From: Olsenella timonensis | GTDB lineage: Bacteria; Actinomycetota; Coriobacteriia; Coriobacteriales; Atopobiaceae | NCBI RefSeq assembly: GCF_900119915.1 | Contig: NZ_LT635455.1 | Location: 1,426,001 to 1,490,000 of the forward strand | Reading direction: 5' to 3' | DNA length: 64,000 bases | Shown here: in pieces, positions 24,921 to 33,731 of the stretch | Numbering within the stretch: the stretch's first letter is position 1 | How the letters are laid out: each line of letters starts with the position of its first letter | Notes under the pieces: generated by a model | Databases searched by the model: none | The model's input: only the letters and a program-made list of their open reading frames with translations | Told to the model about the DNA's origin: nothing | Position numbers and translations under genes: made by a program

Positions 24921-25038
24921 GGGCGAGAAGAACCTCGGCCCGCCCGCCCTTCTCGGCGCCCGTCGTCCGGCGGTCGTACTATACTGTGAGACCCCACAAG
25001 TTGGCGATAGGCCTCCGTTGCCACACAACATGTTGTGT
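24848..25038. promoter_or_regulatory. Two ACAACATGTTGT palindromes upstream of pfl
   Basis: ACAACATGTTGT at 24848-24859 and the longer 16-base palindrome ACACAACATGTTGTGT at 25023-25038. The second differs from the published NrdR-box form at two positions. TATACT at 24980-24985, between them, could be a -10. They are probably operators for the pfl operon; the regulator is unknown. Confidence 0.5.
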
Positions 25039-25162
25039 CTGCTGCAATGTTTTAACCGTAGGTAACTTTCTCGCCCACACGGGGGACAAACTCTGGTAGG
25101 TTGGAGCGTGTCGTTATCCACACGGCGACGCAACGACCGTCCGATCACGAGGAGCGTGAGCA

Positions 25163-27244
25163 GTGAGTCAGGAAGCATGGCAGGGGTTCGTTGGCGGAAA
25201 CTGGGAGCACGAGATCGACGTCCGTGACTTCATCCAGCGCAACTACACCCCCTACGACGGCGACGAGTCCTTCCTCGCCGGCCCCACCGAGGCCACGACC
25301 AAGCTCTGGGGCGAGGTCATGGACCTCTTCCAGCAGGAGCGCGAGGCCGGCGGCGTCCTGGACATGGACACCAAGGTCGTCTCGACCATCACCTCGCACG
25401 AGGCCGGCTACATAGACGAGCCGCTCGAGAAGATCGTGGGCCTGCAGACCGAGAAGCCGCTCAAGCGCGCGCTCATGGTCAACGGCGGCATCCGGATGGC
25501 CGTGGCGGCCTGCAAGCAGAACGGCTACGAGGTCGACCCCGAGATCGTCAACATCTACACCAACTACCGCAAGACGCACAACGCCGGCGTCTTTGACGTC
25601 TACACGCCCGAGATGCGCGCCTGCCGCCACAGCCACATCATCACGGGCCTGCCCGACGCCTACGGCCGCGGCCGCATCATCGGCGACTACCGCCGCGTCG
25701 CGCTCTACGGCGTCGACCGCCTCATCGAGGAGAAGCGCGCCGAGCACGCGGGCACCCAGAAGCACATGCGCGAGGAGGTCATCCGTCACCGCGAGGAGCT
25801 CGCGGAGCAGATCCGCGCGCTCCAGGAGCTGGCTCAGCTCGGCAAGATCTACGGCTTTGACATCTCCCGCCCCGCCAGGAACTTCCAGGAGGCCGTGCAG
25901 TGGCTCTACTTCGGCTACCTCGCCGCGGTCAAGGAGCAGAACGGCGCCGCCATGTCGATCGGCCGCAACTCCACGTTCCTGGACATCTACGCCGAGCGCG
26001 ACCTGCGCGCCGGCACGCTCACCGAGGCCGAGGTGCAGGAGATCATCGACCACCTCGTCATGAAGCTGCGCATGGTCAAGTTCGCGCGCACCCCCGAGTA
26101 CAACGAGCTCTTCTCCGGCGATCCGCAGTGGGTCACGGAGTCCCTCGGCGGCATGGGCGTCGACGGCCGCTCGATGGTCACCAAGACCGCCTTCCGCTAC
26201 CTGCACACCCTCGAGAACATGGGCACCAGCCCCGAGCCCAACCTCACGGTGCTGTGGTCCACGCGCCTGCCCGAGGCGTTCAAGCGCTACTGCGCCAAGA
26301 TCTCCATCGCCACGAGCTCCATCCAGTACGAGAACGACGACCTCATGCGCGTCTACCATGGCGACGACTACGCGATCGCCTGCTGCGTGTCCTCGATGCG
26401 CATCGGCAAGGAGATGCAGTTCTTCGGAGCCCGCGCCAACCTCGCCAAGTGCCTGCTCTATGCCATCAACGGCGGCCGCGACGAGAAGACGGGCGAGCAG
26501 GTGGGGCCGAGGTTCCGTCCCGTCGAGGGCGACTACCTCGACTACGATGACGTCGTCTCCAAGTTCCGCGACATGATGGCGTGGCTCGCCGGCGTCTACG
26601 TCAACTCCCTCAACATCATCCACTACATGCACGACAAGTACTGCTACGAGCGGCTCCAGATGGCCCTGCACGACGAGCACGTCCATCGCTGGTTCGCCAC
26701 GGGCATCGCCGGCCTCTCCGTCGTGGCGGACTCCCTCTCCGCGATCAAGTACGCCAAGGTCAAGGTCGTCCGCGACGAGACCGGCCTCGTGACCGACTAC
26801 GTGGTCGAGGGCGACTTCCCCAAGTACGGCAACGACGACGACCGCGTGGACCAGATCGCCCACGACGTGGTCGAGGTCTTCATGAAGTACGTCCGCGAGA
26901 CCGACACCTACCGCAACGCCGTGCCCACGACCTCGATCCTCACGATCACCTCGAACGTGGTCTACGGCAACGCCACCGGCAACACGCCCGACGGCCGCCG
27001 TGCCGGCGAGCCCTTCGCCCCGGGCGCCAACCCCATGCACCGTCGCGACACGCACGGCGCCGTGGCGTCGCTGGCGTCCGTCGCCAAGCTGCCGTTCAAG
27101 GACGCGCAGGACGGCATCTCCAACACGTTCTCGATCATCCCCAACGCCCTCGGCAAGGACACGCAGGTCTTCTTCGGCGACATCGACCTCGACGGGGCGG
27201 ACATCCAGATCGAGAACCCCGCCCCCGACTGCGGTTGCTGCTGA
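25163..27244 (+). CDS. pflB: Pyruvate formate-lyase catalytic core, lacking the glycyl-radical domain
   Basis: Converts pyruvate and CoA to acetyl-CoA and formate in anaerobic metabolism. The 693-residue protein aligns with PflB throughout and keeps the catalytic cysteine pair (Cys407-Cys408 in [12 protein letters not shown]) and the substrate region [11 protein letters not shown]. It ends abruptly after [11 protein letters not shown] with a different acidic tail finishing in PAPDCGCC. The C-terminal radical domain of normal PflB (about 740-760 residues) is missing and is encoded by the next gene. The start is GTG, with GAGGAG about 8 bases before. Confidence 0.93.
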   Translation: MSQEAWQGFVGGNWEHEIDVRDFIQRNYTPYDGDESFLAGPTEATTKLWGEVMDLFQQEREAGGVLDMDTKVVSTITSHEAGYIDEPLEKIVGLQTEKPLKRALMVNGGIRMAVAACKQNGYEVDPEIVNIYTNYRKTHNAGVFDVYTPEMRACRHSHIITGLPDAYGRGRIIGDYRRVALYGVDRLIEEKRAEHAGTQKHMREEVIRHREELAEQIRALQELAQLGKIYGFDISRPARNFQEAVQWLYFGYLAAVKEQNGAAMSIGRNSTFLDIYAERDLRAGTLTEAEVQEIIDHLVMKLRMVKFARTPEYNELFSGDPQWVTESLGGMGVDGRSMVTKTAFRYLHTLENMGTSPEPNLTVLWSTRLPEAFKRYCAKISIATSSIQYENDDLMRVYHGDDYAIACCVSSMRIGKEMQFFGARANLAKCLLYAINGGRDEKTGEQVGPRFRPVEGDYLDYDDVVSKFRDMMAWLAGVYVNSLNIIHYMHDKYCYERLQMALHDEHVHRWFATGIAGLSVVADSLSAIKYAKVKVVRDETGLVTDYVVEGDFPKYGNDDDRVDQIAHDVVEVFMKYVRETDTYRNAVPTTSILTITSNVVYGNATGNTPDGRRAGEPFAPGANPMHRRDTHGAVASLASVAKLPFKDAQDGISNTFSIIPNALGKDTQVFFGDIDLDGADIQIENPAPDCGCC

Positions 27245-27246
27245 CC

Positions 27247-27279
27247 TGATTCGATTTGACTCCGAGCGGCTTCGAATCA
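27247..27279 (+). other. Hairpin between pflB core and radical subunit genes
   Basis: TGATTCGA (27247-27254) can pair perfectly with TCGAATCA (27272-27279) in the 54-base gap. No T tract follows. It may protect or process the message so the small downstream subunit is made in a different amount. Confidence 0.45.
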
Positions 27280-27298
27280 CACGAGAAAGGATAGGGAC

Positions 27299-27550
27299 AT
27301 GACCACTGCAAGCGTTGCTCCCGAGCAGGTAGACAACCTCGTCAGCATGATCGACGGCTATGTCGAGGAGGGCGGCCACCACCTCAACGTCAACGTCTTT
27401 ACCAAGGAGACCCTGCTCGACGCCCAGGCCCACCCCGAGAAGTACCCGCAGCTCACCATCCGCGTCTCCGGCTACGCGGTGAAGTTCAACTCCCTCACCA
27501 AGCAGCAGCAGGACGACGTCATCAGCCGCACCTTCCACGAGTCGATGTAG
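27299..27550 (+). CDS. grcA: Separate glycyl-radical subunit of pyruvate formate-lyase (GrcA-like)
   Basis: An 83-residue protein equal to the C-terminal domain of PflB. It carries [27 protein letters not shown] with the radical glycine at Gly58, and the family's last residues RTFHESM. In E. coli the comparable YfiD/GrcA only rescues damaged PflB; here the partner has no radical domain, so this subunit should be essential for activity. AAAGGATAGGG precedes the ATG. It lies between pflB and pflA in one operon. Confidence 0.93.
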   Translation: MTTASVAPEQVDNLVSMIDGYVEEGGHHLNVNVFTKETLLDAQAHPEKYPQLTIRVSGYAVKFNSLTKQQQDDVISRTFHESM

Positions 27551-27553
27551 GAC

Positions 27554-28354
27554 GTGGGCGCACCTCTCGACATGCGTGACGCCGTGGACCCGCTCGCCGT
27601 GTGCGGGCGGGTCCATTCGGTCGAGACGTTTGGCACGGTGGACGGGCCCGGCACGAGGCTCGTGGTGTTCTGCCAAGGCTGCCCGATGCGCTGCCAGTAC
27701 TGCCACAACCCTGACACCTGGGAGTTTGGCATCGGGACCGAGAAGACCGTGGGCGAGGTCATCGAGGCGTTCGAGCGCAACCGACCCTTCTACCGGCGGG
27801 GCGGCATCACCGTGACCGGAGGGGAGCCGATGGCTCAGCCCGACTTCGTTGCCGCCCTCTTCCGCGCCGCGCACGCCGCGCCCGCCGGGCGCATCCACAC
27901 GTGCCTCGACACGAGCGGCGCCACGTTCTCGGCAACGGGATCGGAGCGCTTCTCGGACCTCCTGGACGAGACCGACCTGGTCCTCCTTGACATCAAGACG
28001 TCGGACGCCGCGAGCCACGAGCGGCTGTGCGGACTCCCGGCGAGCCATGCGTTGGAGCTCGGCGAGGAGCTCGCGCGCCGCGGCGTGCCCACCGTGATCC
28101 GCCACGTGCTCGTCCCCGGCATCACCGACTCCGAGGAGGAGGTTGCCGGCGTGGGGCGCATCATCGGCGACTGGGACAACGTGGTCGGGCTGGACCTGCT
28201 CCCCTACCACACCATGGGTAGGTCCAAGTACGAGAAGCTCGGCATCGCCTATCCGCTCGAGGGCGTGCCCGCGATGGAGCCGGCGCGCGCCAAGGGATTG
28301 CGCGCGGTGGCCCTGCGGGCCCGGGCCGAGCGTCGTGCCGAGCGCGGGAGGTAG
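27554..28354 (+). CDS. pflA: Pyruvate formate-lyase-activating enzyme (radical SAM)
   Basis: Installs the glycyl radical on the small subunit using S-adenosylmethionine and a [4Fe-4S] cluster. The 266-residue protein shows the cluster motif CxxxCxxC (CPMRCQYCHNPDTW), preceded by VHSVETFGTVDGPGTR as in PflA, and the GGEP motif. It begins with GTG 3 bases after the radical-subunit stop, so the two are probably translated together. Family is certain. Confidence 0.95.
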   Translation: MGAPLDMRDAVDPLAVCGRVHSVETFGTVDGPGTRLVVFCQGCPMRCQYCHNPDTWEFGIGTEKTVGEVIEAFERNRPFYRRGGITVTGGEPMAQPDFVAALFRAAHAAPAGRIHTCLDTSGATFSATGSERFSDLLDETDLVLLDIKTSDAASHERLCGLPASHALELGEELARRGVPTVIRHVLVPGITDSEEEVAGVGRIIGDWDNVVGLDLLPYHTMGRSKYEKLGIAYPLEGVPAMEPARAKGLRAVALRARAERRAERGR

Positions 28355-28372
28355 TGCGTCAGAGGAAATGTC

Positions 28373-28407
28373 AGCCGGCCGGCCCGCGAGACGCGAGCCG
28401 GCCGGCT
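28373..28407. terminator. Bidirectional hairpin between pflA and the Zn-dehydrogenase
   Basis: Perfect 11-bp stem AGCCGGCCGGC / GCCGGCCGGCT with a 13-base loop between convergent genes. No T tract on either side. Confidence 0.65.
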
Positions 28408-28438
28408 GCTCACGGCCTCTTGCCCCGACGTGCCGGCG

Positions 28439-29524
28439 CTACGCCTCGAGCTCCTCGGGGTTCGCGCTCACGAGAACCTTGACCTGCTGCTTCTTCTCGG
28501 GACCGGTCAGGGTCTCGAAGCCCTCGCGCACGATGTCGTCGAGCGCGATCTTCTTGGTGATGAAGCCCTCGGCAGGGACCTTGCCGGAGTCGAGCAGCTC
28601 GATGACGTTGTCGAAGTCGTCGCCGCAGTAGCAGATCGAGCCCACGACGCGCTTCTCAGGAATGCACACGTCGTTGAGGTTGACCGTGACGGGCTTCTCC
28701 CAGATGGAGGTGACCACCACCGTGCCGCCGGCGTGGACGCCCTCGAGCAGCTGGTGGAAGCACGTCTCAGCGCCCGTGCACTCAAAGGCGACGTCAGCCC
28801 CGTAGCCGTCGGTCAGGCGCTTGATCTCCGCCACGACGTCGCACTCGGAGGGGTCCAGGACGACGTCGGCGCCCGACGCCTTGGCGTACTCCTGGCGGAC
28901 GGACTTGCGCTGGACGACGATGACCTGCTTTGCGCCGAGGGCCTTCAGGCACTCGATGGTTGCCAGCCCGATGGTGCCCGCGCCGGCGACGACGGCGTTC
29001 ATGCCCGCCTCGAAGCCTCCGACCTCGAGGGAGTGGTAGCCCACCGAGATGGGCTCGACGAGAGCCGCCTTGTCATAGGGGAGCGTGTCGGGAATCTTGT
29101 GAACGAACTGGTGACGGAAGGTGGTGTACTCGGCAAAGCCGCCGCCCTTGCCGGCAAGCCCGTGGAAGCCCAGGTTCACGCACTGGTTGGTGCGTCCGTC
29201 CTTGCACGACGGGCACGTGTCGTCGACGACGAGCGGCTCAACGACCACGCGGTCGCCGGGCTTGACGTTGGTCACACCCGGACCGACCTCAACGACCTCG
29301 CCGGAGAACTCGTGGCCCATGATGACCGGAGCGGCCTCGCCCGTGACGGGGTGCGGGGTGCCCGACGGGATGAAGATCGGACCGGCAAGATACTCGTGCA
29401 GGTCGGAGCCGCAGATGCCGCACCAGTGCAGCTTTACCTTGACGTCGTAGCTCTCGTCAATCTGGGGCTCCGGAACGTCCTCGACGCGAATGTCCCCTGC
29501 CTTGTACCAACGCGCTGCCTTCAT
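28439..29524 (-). CDS. Zinc-dependent alcohol/2,3-butanediol dehydrogenase
   Basis: A 361-residue medium-chain dehydrogenase acting on a secondary alcohol or diol with NAD(H). Catalytic zinc ligands are seen in WCGICGSDLHEY and GHEFSGEVVEVG, and the Rossmann motif is GAGTIGLATIE. The structural-zinc lobe has CPSCKDG...C. The YLAGPIFIP stretch is characteristic of 2,3-butanediol dehydrogenases. ATG at 29524 has GGAG at about 8 bases. Convergent with pflA, which fits mixed-acid and diol fermentation. Confidence 0.88.
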   Translation of the reverse strand: MKAARWYKAGDIRVEDVPEPQIDESYDVKVKLHWCGICGSDLHEYLAGPIFIPSGTPHPVTGEAAPVIMGHEFSGEVVEVGPGVTNVKPGDRVVVEPLVVDDTCPSCKDGRTNQCVNLGFHGLAGKGGGFAEYTTFRHQFVHKIPDTLPYDKAALVEPISVGYHSLEVGGFEAGMNAVVAGAGTIGLATIECLKALGAKQVIVVQRKSVRQEYAKASGADVVLDPSECDVVAEIKRLTDGYGADVAFECTGAETCFHQLLEGVHAGGTVVVTSIWEKPVTVNLNDVCIPEKRVVGSICYCGDDFDNVIELLDSGKVPAEGFITKKIALDDIVREGFETLTGPEKKQQVKVLVSANPEELEA

Positions 29525-29668
29525 GCAAACCACTCCTTCGCATGTTGTCCCGCGGGCGTGCGCCCGTCATCGCACAATCTACCCATTCTGGAAATGGCCA
29601 TGCGCGCTTCTTGGAAAGGCGTCACAATCTTTACGGCAGGTTGTCTCTCGACCTCCGCGCGCGGGGCG

Positions 29669-30697
29669 CTATGCGCGCTCGGCGATCTCCTTCACGAGAC
29701 GCTCGGTCTTGTCCCAGCCGAGGCAGGCGTCGGTGATGGACTGACCGTAGGTGGTGCCTCCCACGGGCTGGTTGCCGTCGACGAGGTAAGACTCCACCAT
29801 GAAGCCGCGCACGAGGCCGCGGATCGTATCCGAGCGACTCATCGAGTCGAGCACCTCGTGACAGATGCGAATCTGCTGGAACGGGCGCTTACCGGAGTTG
29901 TCGTGGTTGCAGTCGATGATCGCGGCGGGGTTGCCAAAGCTCGCAGAGGTATACTTCTCGGCCAGGCGCTCGAGGTACTCGTAGTGGTAGTTGGGGTAGT
30001 TGATGCCGTCGAGGCCCACGTAGCCGCGCAGCACCGCGTGCGCGAGCGGGTTGCCGGTGGTGGAGACCTCCCAGTTGCGGAAGATGAAGGTCTGCGGCTG
30101 CTGGGCGGCGTAAATCGAGTTGAGCATCACGTCGGTGGAGCCGCCCGTGGGGTTCTTCATTCCCACGGGCATGGGCACGCCCGAGGCCACGAGACGATGC
30201 TCCTGGTTCTCGACCGAGCGCGCGCCCACCGCGATGTAGGCGAGCACGTCGATGAGATACTGGTAGTTCGTGGGATAGAGCATCTCGTCGGCGGTGAAGA
30301 GCCCCGTCTCCTCCACCACGCGCAGGTGCATGCGGCGGATGGCCTTGACGCCCTCGAGCAGGTCGTCGGCGGCCTCGGGGTTGGGGTTGTGGAGCAGGCC
30401 CTTGTAGCCGGTGCCCTTGGTGCGCGGCTTGTTGGTGTAGACGCGCGGGATCACGACGAGGCGGTCGCTCACCTGCTCGGCGAGCCCTGCCAGGCGGACG
30501 GCATAGTCGAGCACGGAGTCCTCTCGATCCGCCGAGCACGGGCCGATGATGAGCAGCAGGCGATCGTCCTCGCCGCGCAGCACGCTGGCCACCTCAGCGT
30601 CGAAGGCCGCCTTGCGCTGCGCCATCTCCTCGGAGAGCGGCATCTCGGCTCGGATGTCCTTGGGAATGGGCAGGAGACGCTTGAACTTCATCGACAT
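29669..30697 (-). CDS. aroG: 3-deoxy-D-arabino-heptulosonate-7-phosphate synthase (class I)
   Basis: Condenses phosphoenolpyruvate and erythrose 4-phosphate, the entry to aromatic amino acid synthesis. The 342-residue protein has LLIIGPCSADRED, PRVYTNKPRTKGTGYKGLL, the metal and substrate motif DCNHDNSGK and the end SITDACLGWD, all typical of the AroF/G/H group. Which amino acid inhibits it cannot be read. The ATG at 30697 follows AAAGG by 9 bases and a good promoter lies about 35 bases upstream. No other shikimate gene is close. Confidence 0.93.
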   Translation of the reverse strand: MSMKFKRLLPIPKDIRAEMPLSEEMAQRKAAFDAEVASVLRGEDDRLLLIIGPCSADREDSVLDYAVRLAGLAEQVSDRLVVIPRVYTNKPRTKGTGYKGLLHNPNPEAADDLLEGVKAIRRMHLRVVEETGLFTADEMLYPTNYQYLIDVLAYIAVGARSVENQEHRLVASGVPMPVGMKNPTGGSTDVMLNSIYAAQQPQTFIFRNWEVSTTGNPLAHAVLRGYVGLDGINYPNYHYEYLERLAEKYTSASFGNPAAIIDCNHDNSGKRPFQQIRICHEVLDSMSRSDTIRGLVRGFMVESYLVDGNQPVGGTTYGQSITDACLGWDKTERLVKEIAERA

Positions 30698-30733
30698 GCG
30701 GGACAGCCTTTCGACACGCGGTATGACCGGCGT

Positions 30734-30763
30734 ATTATCGCGCGACAGCCGTCTGTGACGCAA
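30734..30763 (-). promoter_or_regulatory. Promoter of the DAHP synthase gene
   Basis: Minus-strand -35 TTGCGT (30758-30763), 18-base spacer and -10 GATAAT (30734-30739). The leader to the ATG is only about 30 bases, leaving no room for an attenuator. Confidence 0.65.
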
Positions 30764-30783
30764 CGCAGCCGCGCGAGGTTTGC

Positions 30784-31009
30784 ACAAAAGCAACGTTCGT
30801 GTGATGGTGCGCCGCCTCAGAAGACAAAAAGTCGCTTCGTGTGATGGAAAAACGCCCCCGGTTCTGCATTTGATTCCAAAAAATATGTCATTACCTGGGA
30901 AAACGCGCCTCGGCCAGACGGACGCCCGTGTTCGGGGCGATTCTCTCATCACACGAACGTCGGCTTTGCCCCAAAAGCGCCGAGATCATCACACGAGCGA
31001 CTCTTTTGC
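30784..31009. repeat. Four copies of the GCTCGTGTGATG element
   Basis: Within the 395-base gap between the DAHP synthase and C69 dipeptidase genes are two direct units (30784-30806, 30823-30847) and two inverted units (30947-30969, 30987-31009) of the element also found at 11032-11258. The shared form is CAAAAG, a few bases, then CGTGTGATG. Units point inward, as two pairs. The core between them is AT-rich. Confidence 0.8.
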
Positions 31010-31092
31010 GGCCCATGAGGCACGCTAAGATGATGCCCGGCACGTTTCGCGGCGCGCCGGCAGACGGCCGCCGCATGACAGAAGGAGGCGCC

Positions 31093-32577
31093 ATGCCCTG
31101 CACTACCATTCTCGTCGGCAAGAAGGCCAGCTACGACGGTTCCACCATCGTCGCCCGCAACGAGGATGCCCCCGGTGGCAAGTTCGAGCCCAAGCGCTTC
31201 GTCGCGCGCGAGGCCCCCAAGGCCGGCGACGTCTACAGGAGCGTGATCTCCCATCTCGAGATCGAGCTCCCCGAGGGCGGCGTCCGCTACACCGCCATGC
31301 CCAACGCCGACCTCCGCGAGGGCCTGTGGGAGGCAGCCGGCTTCAACGCGCGCAACGTGGGCATGAGCGCCACCGAGACGCTCACCTCCAACGAGCGCGT
31401 ACTCGCGGCCGATCCGCTCGTGGAGTACCGGGCGGCATGCGGCGCCGAGGGCGAGTCCGGATATCAGCCCGAGATCCTTGGAGGCATCGGCGAGGAGGAC
31501 ATGGTCACGCTCGTCCTGCCGTATGCCACGAGCGCCCGCGACGGCGTGGAGCGCCTCGGCGCCCTGCTCGAGCGCTACGGCACCTACGAGATGAACGGCA
31601 TCGCCTTCTCGGACGCCGACGAGATCTGGTGGCTCGAGACCGTGGGAGGCCATCACTGGATCGCGCGCCGCGTGCCGGACGACTCCTACGTCACGATGCC
31701 CAACCAGCTCGGCATCGACGACTTTGACCTGACCGACGCGTTCGGCGAGAAGGCGGACCACCTCTGCTCCGCGGACCTGCGCGAGTGGATGGACGCCAAC
31801 CACCTCGACCTCACGGTCGGGGTAAAGGGCGGCCACTTCAACCCGCGCGACGCCTTCGGCAGCCGCTCCGACGCCGACCACGTCTACAACACGCCGCGCG
31901 CCTGGGACATGCAGCGCTTCCTCAGCCCGCACGCCGGCCCCTGGGAGACGGCGGCGCCGGGCGCCGACTTTGGCCCCGAGAGCGACAGCATCCCCTGGAG
32001 CCGAGAGCCGGAGCGCAAGGTCACGATCGAGGACGTCAAGTACGTGCTCTCCCTGCACTACCAGGGCACGCCCTACGACCCCTATGGGAACGGCCCGAGC
32101 GGCGCGCGAGGGATCTACCGTCCCATCGGCATCAACCGCAACTGCCAGCTCGCGGTGCTCCAGCTGCGTCCCCACGTCGACGCGAGCCGCGCGGCGCTGC
32201 AGTGGGTCTCCCTCGGCAGCAACGTCTTCAACGCGCTCGTGCCGTTCTACGCCAACGTGACCGAGACGCCCGCCTACCTCGCGGACACCGCGACGCGGGT
32301 CACGACCGACAGCTTCTACTGGGCGAACCGCCTCGTCGCGGCCCTCGCAGACGCCGCGTACGCCGCATGCCTGCCGCACGTCGAGCGCTACCAGGAGAGG
32401 CTCACGAGCCGCTGCGCCGCGATGGTGCTCTCCTGCGACGCCAAGGGGGGCGACCTCGCGTCCTGCAACCAGGCCATCGCCGACGAGTGCCGCCGCGAGA
32501 CGGATGACCTGCTCGACAAGGTGCTCTACGAGGCCAGCATGCGGATGCGCAACGGGTTCTCCCGCAGCGACAACTAA
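31093..32577 (+). CDS. pepD: C69-family dipeptidase (PepD type)
   Basis: Hydrolyses dipeptides; an N-terminal-nucleophile hydrolase. The 494-residue protein opens MPCTTILVGKKASYDGSTIV, in which the cysteine is the expected nucleophile, and contains the family's NGIAFSDADEIWWLETVGG and the late NRNCQLAVLQL region. There is no signal peptide, so it acts in the cytoplasm. A strong AAGGAGG precedes the ATG. A perfect hairpin lies ten bases after the stop. Confidence 0.92.
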   Translation: MPCTTILVGKKASYDGSTIVARNEDAPGGKFEPKRFVAREAPKAGDVYRSVISHLEIELPEGGVRYTAMPNADLREGLWEAAGFNARNVGMSATETLTSNERVLAADPLVEYRAACGAEGESGYQPEILGGIGEEDMVTLVLPYATSARDGVERLGALLERYGTYEMNGIAFSDADEIWWLETVGGHHWIARRVPDDSYVTMPNQLGIDDFDLTDAFGEKADHLCSADLREWMDANHLDLTVGVKGGHFNPRDAFGSRSDADHVYNTPRAWDMQRFLSPHAGPWETAAPGADFGPESDSIPWSREPERKVTIEDVKYVLSLHYQGTPYDPYGNGPSGARGIYRPIGINRNCQLAVLQLRPHVDASRAALQWVSLGSNVFNALVPFYANVTETPAYLADTATRVTTDSFYWANRLVAALADAAYAACLPHVERYQERLTSRCAAMVLSCDAKGGDLASCNQAIADECRRETDDLLDKVLYEASMRMRNGFSRSDN

Positions 32578-32586
32578 CGCCACGGA

Positions 32587-32624
32587 GGCGGCGGGCGGAA
32601 GCCGCGGGACCTCCGCCCGCCGCC
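32587..32624. terminator. Perfect hairpin after pepD
   Basis: 13-bp perfect stem (GGCGGCGGGCGGA / TCCGCCCGCCGCC) with a 12-base loop between convergent genes, without a T tract. Confidence 0.65.
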
Positions 32625-32655
32625 CGTCCCCTGGGCCCGCGCTCCGGGCGCGCCG

Positions 32656-33402
32656 TCACCCTCTCTCTGCGACGCCCAGCGCGCGCAGTGTCTCCACCAC
32701 GTCGGGAGAGAAGACCGGGAAGAGCGTCACAGCGATGTCCTCGTCGTCGCGCGGCATCCCCAGGAACTGCTCCGGCGTGCGCCCGGCATGCAGGTGCGTC
32801 CGCAGCACTCCGGAGGATGCCAGGTCCTCCTCGGTGGCAAAGCGACGGGTGCGCACGGCGCCCGGGCACGCGGGCTCTATCGCCAGCTCGCGATACTCCT
32901 CGACCATGCGGAAGGTGCAGCCGGGCAGATAGGCCACGCTCGCGCGCACGTTCCCCGGACCGGACCCGCGCCCCCAGTAGTAGTCTCCGTTCCCGGTGCT
33001 CACGAGGTCTCGCTCGTCGCGACACGAGAAGACGAGGTAGCCCTCACGGTCGATGACGAGGCGCTCCCCCGAGGTGTAGGTCCTGGCGACGCTCTCGTAG
33101 CGGCGGACCCCCAGGAAGAACAGCAGCGCCACGAGCAGGCAGCCGACCGCGCCCACCGCCAGGAGGACAAGGTGCGCGAGCGCGACGCCCGTCCCCGTGG
33201 GCTCGGCGAGCTCGCGCGACACCGCCCCGAAGTCGGTCGTCATGAGCGCCAGCACGACGAAGAAGGCCCCGCCCGCGACTCCGGCGACCATGAAGCCCCG
33301 CGCAACGCGCCCGCTCTTGCTGGTCCTGCCCCAGCCGTCGAGCCAGTGCTCCTTGAGCTGCGGGTCGAGCTCGAAGACGATGTCTTGGTCGGGCAGGTCC
33401 AT
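32656..33402 (-). CDS. Two-helix membrane protein of unknown function
   Basis: A 248-residue protein I do not recognise. Residues about 37-60 and 80-105 form two hydrophobic helices, and the remainder is a soluble domain with YTSGERLVIDREGYLVFSC, resembling a PH-like or membrane-anchored beta domain. I chose the ATG at 33402 (MDLPDQDIVFELD) because AAAGGGG lies just upstream. It is convergent with pepD and divergent from the adhesin gene. No function can be proposed. Confidence 0.65.
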   Translation of the reverse strand: MDLPDQDIVFELDPQLKEHWLDGWGRTSKSGRVARGFMVAGVAGGAFFVVLALMTTDFGAVSRELAEPTGTGVALAHLVLLAVGAVGCLLVALLFFLGVRRYESVARTYTSGERLVIDREGYLVFSCRDERDLVSTGNGDYYWGRGSGPGNVRASVAYLPGCTFRMVEEYRELAIEPACPGAVRTRRFATEEDLASSGVLRTHLHAGRTPEQFLGMPRDDEDIAVTLFPVFSPDVVETLRALGVAERG

Positions 33403-33731
33403 CGGGCCCCTTTCCAGCGACGGTGCCACCACACCCGCGAGTATAGCGCGCGCATGCGACGGGCGCGCAAGCGAAGCTTCGGCGCCTCGGAGTCGCCCGG
33501 TACGCCGCCGACGCTCGGCGCGTCGTCCGCGCCACGTCGGGTCTCCCTCCCGCCCGGTCGTCCCGCGCTCGCGGGTCGGAGACGACCGCCCGCCGACATC
33601 CGAGCGGACGACCCGCGCCCCTCTCCCCCTCCGACCTGCGCGCGCAGCCTCGTGATAGCCAACGCGCGAATGGCGTCAGCACCCGCATGCTAGGCTCTCC
33701 GCCCACCCCAGACAGCGGACAAGGAGGCCTC
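33403..33731. other. GC-rich gap with no gene
   Basis: About 330 bases between the divergent membrane protein and adhesin genes. It is very G+C rich with several short imperfect palindromes, and AAGGAGG (ribosome-binding site of the adhesin) at its right end. I see no RNA gene or clear promoter. Confidence 0.5.

Noticed and set aside
27270-27280. TTCGAATC as a tRNA T-loop
   Set aside because: There is no acceptor stem, anticodon arm or space for a tRNA between the two pfl genes; it is one arm of a small hairpin.
25145-28210. A reading frame of about 1020 codons on the minus strand opposite the pfl genes
   Set aside because: It is the mirror of high-GC coding sequence: no ribosome-binding site, an Ala/Val/Asp/Glu/Gly/Leu-rich nonsense composition, and the plus strand encodes well-conserved PFL proteins.
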